NCBI RefSeq assembly: GCF_014640315.1
Contig: NZ_BMGS01000005.1
Location: forward strand, 372,001 to 436,000
Source of the DNA: Hymenobacter glacieicola
GTDB lineage: Bacteria; Bacteroidota; Bacteroidia; Cytophagales; Hymenobacteraceae
DNA length: 64,000 nt
Direction of reading: 5' to 3'
A model generated the notes under the pieces. That model saw only the letters and a program-made list of their open reading frames with translations. It did not search any database and was not told the origin of the DNA. Every line of letters begins with the position of its first letter. Within the stretch, counting starts at the first letter, position 1. Position numbers and translations under genes: made by a program. This document shows positions 58,558 through 64,000 of the stretch, in pieces.

Positions 58558-58887
58558 GGTGCAAATAGGGTTGAGTGGCAATTCCACGGGTTGAAGAAGT
58601 GGAATTGTCGGGCTAACGTCGAAAAGTGTGCCAGCGTGTGCGTTTCTCACGGAGAAAGTTCCTGGTTCCGAGCCTATCTTTTAAAAATGTTTGATAGTCA
58701 GACTCGTAAACTCTTTGCTTCAGCTGCTGATCTTATCACGTTGGCTGACTTCGTTTGCAGTAGTGACCTAGCCCGCACAACTGCCGGTAAAATACCCTTA
58801 GTCGAAGCCAGCACCCGGTTGCACACCACAAAAAAATGGCTACCCCACAGCAGGAGTAGCCATTATTACAAGTTGCAAGTCAGTTGC
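58558..58887. other. 330-bp gap between barrel paralogs 2 and 3
   Basis: It holds a 9-bp perfect inverted repeat (CAATTCCAC at 58579-58587 and GTGGAATTG at 58599-58607) just upstream of paralog 2, presumably in its leader or promoter, and the terminator of paralog 3 (58829-58866). No gene seen in between. Confidence 0.5.
58829..58866 (-). terminator. terminator of paralog 3
   Basis: A-run, then ATGGCTAC pairing with GTAGCCAT across a 12-base region; on the minus strand this ends in a U-run. Confidence 0.75.
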
Positions 58888-59637
58888 TTACTTGGTCGGA
58901 ATCAGGTAGCCCACTTGCAAGGTGAAGGCGTTGTTGAATGCTTTAGGCTCGTTGTCCTGGTCTTTAGTGTCGATCAGGGAGTTGAAGCCGCGGGCATAAC
59001 GCAGGCCTAGGCTCAGGCCGCCATCGGTCATGTAGCCCAGGCCGGCTACGCCACTGATGTCGAACTGCGACAGGTCGGATTTGTAGGCCTCGTCGCGGCT
59101 GATGCCGGTGTAGTCCTGGAAGCCGCTATTGGCATCCACCTTATCCTTTTGGCCGTTCGTGTATTTGGTCGTCGTCTGCTGCTTGTTTTTCGAGCCAAAC
59201 AGGTAGCTCACCTGCGGGCCTAGCTCGAAGAACAGGCCGCCAGCGTTGATTTTTGCCAGCAGCGGTACGTCTACGTAATGCAGCACACGCTTCTGCTCTA
59301 CCTCGATTTTAGAGATGTTGGAGCCGGCGGCGAAACCTGAATTTTGTTCCGTCTGGATTTCGTAGCCCTTACGGTTGTAGAGCAGCTCCGGCGAGAAGGA
59401 GAAGAAGCCGTCGCTGCTCAGCGGAATCGTTAACGATACCCCGGCGTTGTAGCCGAGCTTGTAGTCGGCCAAGTCGGTGCTGTAGTTAGGGCCAGTAATC
59501 TGCCCAACATTGTCGCCAGAAATGTTGGAATATGTGGCCCCGGCTTTCACACCAATGCGGAAGCCGCCGGCATCCTGGGCGTGAGCTACTGAACCAGCTG
59601 CGGCCAAGGCCACCGTAAGAGCTGCAAATTTTTTCAT
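58888..59637 (-). CDS. PorT-like outer-membrane barrel, paralog 3 (249 aa)
   Basis: Signal peptide MKKFAALTVALAAAGSVAHAQ, then FRIGVKAGATYSNISGDN, FSFSPELLYNRKGYE, LHYVDVPLLAKINAGGLFFELGPQVSYLFGS, DISGVAGLGYMTDGGLSLGLRYARGFN and the end TLQVGYLIPTK. Same motif order as paralogs 1 and 2, closest to paralog 2 in the last strands. Start at the ATG at 59637. Each of the three has its own terminator and so its own transcript. Confidence 0.9.
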   Translation of the reverse strand: MKKFAALTVALAAAGSVAHAQDAGGFRIGVKAGATYSNISGDNVGQITGPNYSTDLADYKLGYNAGVSLTIPLSSDGFFSFSPELLYNRKGYEIQTEQNSGFAAGSNISKIEVEQKRVLHYVDVPLLAKINAGGLFFELGPQVSYLFGSKNKQQTTTKYTNGQKDKVDANSGFQDYTGISRDEAYKSDLSQFDISGVAGLGYMTDGGLSLGLRYARGFNSLIDTKDQDNEPKAFNNAFTLQVGYLIPTK

Positions 59638-59896
59638 GGGATAGGGGATGGGGAAAGTACCTACAAAGACCACTTCACTGACCAGCACAGCCACGTTCCT
59701 CGTGGTTTCAGGCCTCATAGCGCAAAAAAGGCTCAGTTAGTTGCGGATGAGTACAGAATTACTTGAGAATTATCCTAGTGATAATACAGCTCCTCATGAG
59801 GAAGTGCAACACCAGCAATCTGTTACAACACCATTTGGTGGCATAGCATAGAAGCCGGGCGTGGGGCCGCGGTTCAGGGCTTCCAACAGGTTTTAC

Positions 59897-59904
59897 TACT
59901 TTTG
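59897..59904 (+). promoter_or_regulatory. -7 box for the PagL-like gene
   Basis: TACTTTTG, exact TAnnTTTG, 21 bp before the ATG at 59925. No TTG at the -33 distance (TTC is close). Confidence 0.45.
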
Positions 59905-59924
59905 AGCAGTTGGCCTTCCGCGTT

Positions 59925-61046
59925 ATGATGATTCGATTTGGGGTGCTACTGGCAGGGTTGCTAGCAAGAGCTAGCCTAGCAAATGTCCAGGCCCAAACAA
60001 CCCCGGAGCTCCTCACCCGCAACCGGCCTCCGCTGGTAGTGGGCGCCTACGCGCAGGGAAGTTTTATCGTTGCCCACACGCCGGCAGTTAAGCACTTGGC
60101 CGTATCGCACCCGACAGGGGTGGAGGTGAATCTGCAGCGCCAAACGAACGGCGCGGCGCCCTGGCACGCCTGGTACCGCTACCCCAAAGTTGGCCTGGCC
60201 CTGGTGTACTACGACTACCATAACCCCGTGCTCGGGCAGTCATACGCGGCCAGCGTCTACATCAACAAGAGCTTTTGGCGGACTCAGCGCCAGGAAGTGA
60301 GCTTCCGCATCGGAACGGGGGTAGGCTACTTTCCCGTGCGGTTCGACCAAGCTGTCAACCACAAGAACGTCATTATCAGCTCCCGGCTGAATGCCACGAT
60401 TCAAACCCGGATTGAGTATGATGTGGCCCTGAGCGAACAGTTGGGCTTGTTGCTGGGAATAGGCCTGAACCATTATTCCAACGGTGCTACCACCAAACCC
60501 AATTTCGGCATTAACCTGCCTACCGTGCTGCTGGGCCTCAATTATCATCAGCAGCGGCCCTTGCGCCCCCTGGCAACGCCCCCGGCCCCGGCGCCCACCG
60601 ACCTGGGGCGTAATTTTCTGAACCTGAGTACCTCTTTGGGCTGGAAGCAGCGCAATGAAACCGACCCACGGCACTACCTGGTGAACTCCGTGACGCTGGC
60701 AGTGGGCCGGCGCGTGAACCGCAAAAGCAACCTCATAGCGGGCCTGGAAGGGTTTTACGACCGGAGCCTGCAAGCCCAGCTGCGCGATACGGCCCGCACC
60801 AACGAGCAGCTACCCGACGTGAAAAAGGCGGGTGCCTACGTAGGCCACGAGCTGTTGTTTGGCCGGCTGGCCTTTGTGTCTCACCTCGGTTTCTACCTCT
60901 ATAATCCCTACAAATCCAATAGTTTTTACTACGAGCGGCTCGGGCTAAAATACCATTTCACGGAGCGAATCTTTGGCAACATAGACCTGAAAGTACACCG
61001 CGGTGCGGCCGACGTTATTGAGTGGCGCCTAGGCGTAAAGCTGTAA
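59925..61046 (+). CDS. PagL-like lipid A deacylase (acyloxyacyl hydrolase family)
   Basis: An outer-membrane barrel that removes an acyl chain from lipid A in its characterised relatives. It is 373 residues; signal peptide MMIRFGVLLAGLLARASLANVQAQ. The motif GIGLNHYSNGATTKPNFGINLP near residue 180 contains the HxS pair and the N of PagL-type active sites. Strands such as YRYPKVGLALVYYDY and FRIGTGVGYFPVRFD precede it. It is longer than PagL (about 170), with extra strands after the motif that may form additional barrel. It is divergent from barrel paralog 3. Confidence 0.85.
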   Translation: MMIRFGVLLAGLLARASLANVQAQTTPELLTRNRPPLVVGAYAQGSFIVAHTPAVKHLAVSHPTGVEVNLQRQTNGAAPWHAWYRYPKVGLALVYYDYHNPVLGQSYAASVYINKSFWRTQRQEVSFRIGTGVGYFPVRFDQAVNHKNVIISSRLNATIQTRIEYDVALSEQLGLLLGIGLNHYSNGATTKPNFGINLPTVLLGLNYHQQRPLRPLATPPAPAPTDLGRNFLNLSTSLGWKQRNETDPRHYLVNSVTLAVGRRVNRKSNLIAGLEGFYDRSLQAQLRDTARTNEQLPDVKKAGAYVGHELLFGRLAFVSHLGFYLYNPYKSNSFYYERLGLKYHFTERIFGNIDLKVHRGAADVIEWRLGVKL

Positions 61047-61161
61047 ACAACGGCTGGCGTTGAGCTCGAAGTTATACAAAGCCATATTACCCGCCAGCAG
61101 CCCCAAGCAGAACAGCCGAGCATAAGCCTGCTGACTAGAACTAGCAAATAAGCTCCGGGAA

Positions 61162-62196
61162 TCAGGCCGTAGTAAGGGCCTGATTGATTTGCTTAACCAG
61201 CCCGGGCCCTTCGTAAATAAACCCGGAATACAGCTGCACGAGGGCGGCGCCGGCGTCCAACTTCTCCCGTACGTCCTGCGCCGAATGAATGCCGCCCACG
61301 CCAATAATAGGCAGTTGGCCGCGGCTGCGGCTGCTCAGGTACCGGATAACTTCCGTGGCGCGCCGCCGGAGCGGGCGGCCGCTGAGGCCGCCCGCTCCGG
61401 TAGCCGTCACCTGAGCCTCGGGCGTTATTAGGCCGGTGCGGCTGATGGTAGTGTTGGTAGCCACCAGGCCGCTGAGCTCGGTTTCGCGGGCAATCAGCAA
61501 AATGTCATCGAGCTGAGAATCAGTTAGGTCTGGGGCAATTTTTAGCAGCAGGGGCCGGGGCCGCGGTAAGGCCTGGTTGCGTTCCTGCACTTGTTGCAGC
61601 AGGGCAATAAGCGGCTCCCGCTCCTGTAACTGGCGCAGGTTGGGCGTGTTAGGCGAGGAAACATTGACCACGAAATAGTCGACTACCTCGTGCAAAGCTT
61701 CCACGCAAGCCACGTAGTCCTGGGCGGCTAGCTCATTGGGCGTGTCCTTGTTCTTGCCAATGTTGCCCCCGATGATTAGCCCGGAGGCGCGGCGCTGGCG
61801 CAGGCGGGCGGCGGCAGCTTCAGTCCCGTAGTTATTAAAGCCCATGCGGTTGATCAGGGCCTCATCCTGGGGTAGCCGGAACAGGCGCGGCTGCGGGTTG
61901 CCCGGTTGCGGCCGGGGCGTAACCGTTCCTATTTCCACGAACCCGAACCCCAGGGCCGCCAGCTCATCCGTCAGCTCTGCATTTTTATCGAACCCCGCCG
62001 CTAGGCCCACCGGATTCCGAAACGGCAGCCCAAACACCTCCCGCTCCAGGCTGGGGTGCTGGTAATCGTAAAGGCTGCGCAACAGGGCTTGGCCCCCCGG
62101 CAAGCGGTACAGGCGTTTCAGGTTGTTGAAAACCAGATGATGGGCCTCTTCCGCATCAAGGCGGAAAAAGAGCGGTTTGAGCAGCGCTTTGTACAT
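61162..62196 (-). CDS. pyrD: dihydroorotate dehydrogenase (quinone), class 2
   Basis: FMN enzyme of pyrimidine synthesis that passes electrons to the quinone pool. It is 344 residues. The N-terminal membrane-associating helix region ([20 protein letters not shown]) marks class 2. [17 protein letters not shown] segment ([15 protein letters not shown]), [22 protein letters not shown], the catalytic Ser in [12 protein letters not shown], and the phosphate loop [16 protein letters not shown] are all seen. It is separated from comM by an octamer repeat. Confidence 0.96.
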   Translation of the reverse strand: MYKALLKPLFFRLDAEEAHHLVFNNLKRLYRLPGGQALLRSLYDYQHPSLEREVFGLPFRNPVGLAAGFDKNAELTDELAALGFGFVEIGTVTPRPQPGNPQPRLFRLPQDEALINRMGFNNYGTEAAAARLRQRRASGLIIGGNIGKNKDTPNELAAQDYVACVEALHEVVDYFVVNVSSPNTPNLRQLQEREPLIALLQQVQERNQALPRPRPLLLKIAPDLTDSQLDDILLIARETELSGLVATNTTISRTGLITPEAQVTATGAGGLSGRPLRRRATEVIRYLSSRSRGQLPIIGVGGIHSAQDVREKLDAGAALVQLYSGFIYEGPGLVKQINQALTTA

Positions 62197-62212
62197 GGCC
62201 CTGCAAAGATGG

Positions 62213-62322
62213 TGATTCGGTGATGGAGTGAGTTAATGAGGTGGTGATTTCGTGAGTCAGTGAGTTAATGATTCAGTCGTCCTTGCGAGGTAGTACAACT
62301 CAATTACTCAATCACCAACTCA
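62213..62322. repeat. inverted octamer-word repeat between pyrD and comM
   Basis: Left arm 62213-62276: eight 8-bp words that each begin TGA (for example TGAGTTAA, twice; TGATTCAG). Right arm 62299-62322: three words of the reverse complement (CTCAATTA, CTCAATCA, CCAACTCA). It is the only one of the four arrays with an 8-bp period. The loop is 22 bp. It fills the spacer between the two minus-strand genes. Confidence 0.85.
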
Positions 62323-62325
62323 CTT

Positions 62326-63864
62326 CTATCCCGCCCAGCCTTCCCGGTCGAGGCTGCGGTACTGGATGGCTTCGGCTAGGTGCTGAATCTGAATTTCTTC
62401 GGTACCGGCCAAATCGGCAATGGTGCGGGCTACCTTCAGAATCCGGTCGTAGGCCCGGGCCGAGAGACCAAGGCGCTCCATGGCCGTCTTGAGGAGGGTT
62501 AGGCCGGCTTGGTCGATGCGGCAGATATCCTTAACCATTTGGGAAGGCATCATGGCATTGGAATGAATCTCGGCAAACTCCCGGAAGCGCGCGGCCTGCC
62601 GCTGCCGGGCCTGCTCCACCCGCTCCTGAATCGAGCGGCTGTCCTCGGAGCGGCGCGTTTCCGTCATCTGGTCAAAGGTCACGGGCGTAACTTCCACGTG
62701 CAAATCAATACGGTCCAGCAGCGGGCCGCTGACTTTGTTGAGGTAGCGCTGCACTACGCCGGGGCCGCACACACACTCTTTTTCGGGGTGGTTGTAGTAG
62801 CCACAGGGGCAGGGGTTCATGCTGGCGATAAGCATAAAATTGGCCGGAAAATCAATGCTGACCTTGGCCCTGGATATAGTCACGCGGCGCTCTTCGAGGG
62901 GCTGGCGCATTACCTCCAGCACTGTGCGCTTAAATTCCGGCAGCTCATCCAGAAACAATACCCCGTTGTGGGCCAAGGAAATTTCCCCGGGCTGGGGGTT
63001 GCCTCCGCCGCCAACTAAGGCTACGTCGGAGATGGTGTGGTGGGGGGAGCGGAACGGCCGCGTATTGAGTAGGGAAGCATCAGCCCCCAGCTTGCCGGCC
63101 ACCGAGTGAATTTTGGTGCTCTCCAGGGCCTCCTGCATGTTGAGGGCGGGCAAAATGCTGGGCAGGCGCTTGGCGAGCATGGTTTTGCCCGCGCCGGGCG
63201 GACCAATCATAATAACGTTGTGGCCGCCGGCCGCTGCAATTTCCAGGGCCCGCTTGATGTTTTCCTGACCCTGCACATCGGCAAAGTCGGCGGTGTACTG
63301 GTTGGCTAGTTGCTGGAACACGTCCCGGGTATCAATTACTACGGGCGTAATAGCTTGCCGGCCCTCCAGAAAATCAACGGCTTCCTGCATGGTATCCACC
63401 GGAATGATATCCAGGTTATTGACGATGGCGGCTTCCTGTGCGTTGCCGCGGGGTAGGATAAAGCCCTTGAAACCTTCCTTGCGAGCCTGGATGGCAATGG
63501 GCAGCACCCCTCGCACCGGCCGCAGCTCCCCATCCAGCGCCAACTCGCCCATGATAATGTACTCGCTTAGTCGCTCGGTGGTAAGCTGCTGGGAGGCGTG
63601 CAGAATGCCCAGGGCAATGGGCAAGTCATACGATGATCCTTCTTTGCGAATATCGGCGGGGGCCATGTTCACGACCACCTTCGTGCGCGGCATCCGGTAG
63701 CCCCGAAACTTCAGGGCTGCTTCTACCCGCTGCTGGCTTTCCTTGATGGCGTTATCGGGCAGGCCCACCACAAAAAAGCCCGTGCCCTGCGATACAACTA
63801 CTTCAATGGTAATAGTATAAGCGTTAACCCCTTGCACGGCCGAGCCGAAGGTTTTGGTAAGCAT
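62326..63864 (-). CDS. comM: YifB/ComM-family Mg-chelatase-like AAA ATPase
   Basis: A hexameric helicase-type ATPase; ComM promotes branch migration in natural transformation. It is 512 residues. N-terminal Lon-like domain (about 1-170) with the GLPDNAIKESQQRVEAAL and VVNMAPADIRKEGSSYDLPIALG blocks, then the AAA module with MIGPPGAGKTMLAKRLP (Walker A), FLDELPEF (Walker B), the CPCGYYNHPEKECVCGP zinc-like insert and a C-terminal ARAYDRILKVARTIADL block. Start at the ATG at 63864. Other competence genes are not in the window. Confidence 0.95.
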   Translation of the reverse strand: MLTKTFGSAVQGVNAYTITIEVVVSQGTGFFVVGLPDNAIKESQQRVEAALKFRGYRMPRTKVVVNMAPADIRKEGSSYDLPIALGILHASQQLTTERLSEYIIMGELALDGELRPVRGVLPIAIQARKEGFKGFILPRGNAQEAAIVNNLDIIPVDTMQEAVDFLEGRQAITPVVIDTRDVFQQLANQYTADFADVQGQENIKRALEIAAAGGHNVIMIGPPGAGKTMLAKRLPSILPALNMQEALESTKIHSVAGKLGADASLLNTRPFRSPHHTISDVALVGGGGNPQPGEISLAHNGVLFLDELPEFKRTVLEVMRQPLEERRVTISRAKVSIDFPANFMLIASMNPCPCGYYNHPEKECVCGPGVVQRYLNKVSGPLLDRIDLHVEVTPVTFDQMTETRRSEDSRSIQERVEQARQRQAARFREFAEIHSNAMMPSQMVKDICRIDQAGLTLLKTAMERLGLSARAYDRILKVARTIADLAGTEEIQIQHLAEAIQYRSLDREGWAG

Positions 63865-64000
63865 AACTCCGGGAATACATTGGTAAGAGAATGGGAATAG
63901 CGAAGATAGAATAATTGTAGCAGGGGCCTGACTGCGCCGCGTTTTTCAGCAACTCGCACTCAGCAGCAGAGTCAATAAAGCAGACAGAAGAACATAGCGG
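63865..64000. other. upstream region of comM to the window edge
   Basis: 136 bp without an ORF. On the minus strand TATCTTCG (63908-63901) is one base off a -7 box and could serve comM. Nothing else is seen. Confidence 0.4.

Noticed and set aside
1..64000. tRNA, rRNA, insertion sequence or prophage genes
   Set aside because: None was seen on either strand; no transposase, integrase or cloverleaf-like sequence.

Overview
The window reads as chromosomal DNA of a GC-rich member of the Bacteroidota, most likely a Hymenobacter-type bacterium (Cytophagales). The grounds are the gliding-motility lipoproteins GldB and GldD, PorT-like outer-membrane barrels, Bacteroidota promoters of the TTG-N19-TAnnTTTG type, weak or absent Shine-Dalgarno sequences, the mutY/HU/TPR/rng neighbourhood, and several small proteins I associate with that clade. 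I see no rRNA, tRNA, CRISPR array, transposase or prophage. Most of it is ordinary core genome; the unusual material lies between genes.

Layout. 1-5000: end of der, two tiny paralogous lipoproteins each with its own terminator, a hypothetical protein, murQ, a cytochrome b5-like protein and an arginase-fold protein with an eroded metal site. 5100-16400: a fatty-acid degradation block made of an acyl-CoA synthetase, a MarR regulator, a FadN-type hydratase/dehydrogenase, thiolase (fadA) and acyl-CoA dehydrogenase (fadE), then glutamate dehydrogenase. A four-helix-bundle (S23/IVP-type) gene is wedged between fadN and fadA inside a pair of inverted heptamer arrays. Related palindromes precede marR, fadN and fadE and look like one regulon. 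16600-33300: a secreted beta-rich protein, recG, gldD, ssb, mutY, HU, a TPR protein, a 29-residue bS22-like ribosomal peptide, ribonuclease G, a soluble hybrid histidine kinase, a barrel protein, gldB, a glycosyltransferase and nth. 33380-42070: ECF sigma factor with a small overlapping partner, several lipoproteins and secreted proteins, an MFS exporter, a protein with a C2H2-like finger, and two hydrolases. 42200-48760: uvrA, a TspO-related membrane protein, tpiA, a probable septoil-knot protein and prmA. 49100-57100: a 1729-residue secreted protein with a lysine-tract tail, plsY, a lipoprotein and an M20 dipeptidase. 57150-64000: three tandem porin-like barrels, a PagL-like lipid A deacylase, pyrD and comM.

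How the genes work together. Acyl-CoA synthetase, FadE, FadN and FadA make a complete beta-oxidation cycle (electron-transfer flavoprotein is not in the window), and the MarR protein is the obvious local regulator. RecG, SSB, MutY, Nth and UvrA make the window rich in DNA repair. GldB and GldD point to gliding and type IX secretion.

Intergenic structure. Two classes of repeat stand out. One is four loci at which a degenerate 7- or 8-bp word, different at each locus, is tandemly repeated and then repeated in inverse orientation, giving long imperfect hairpins; one of these holds the S23-type gene in its loop. The other is long, near-perfect inverted repeats, four of which share a GTCAT-type end. 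Start codons were re-chosen for many genes, and several conserved genes appear to use GTG or TTG.
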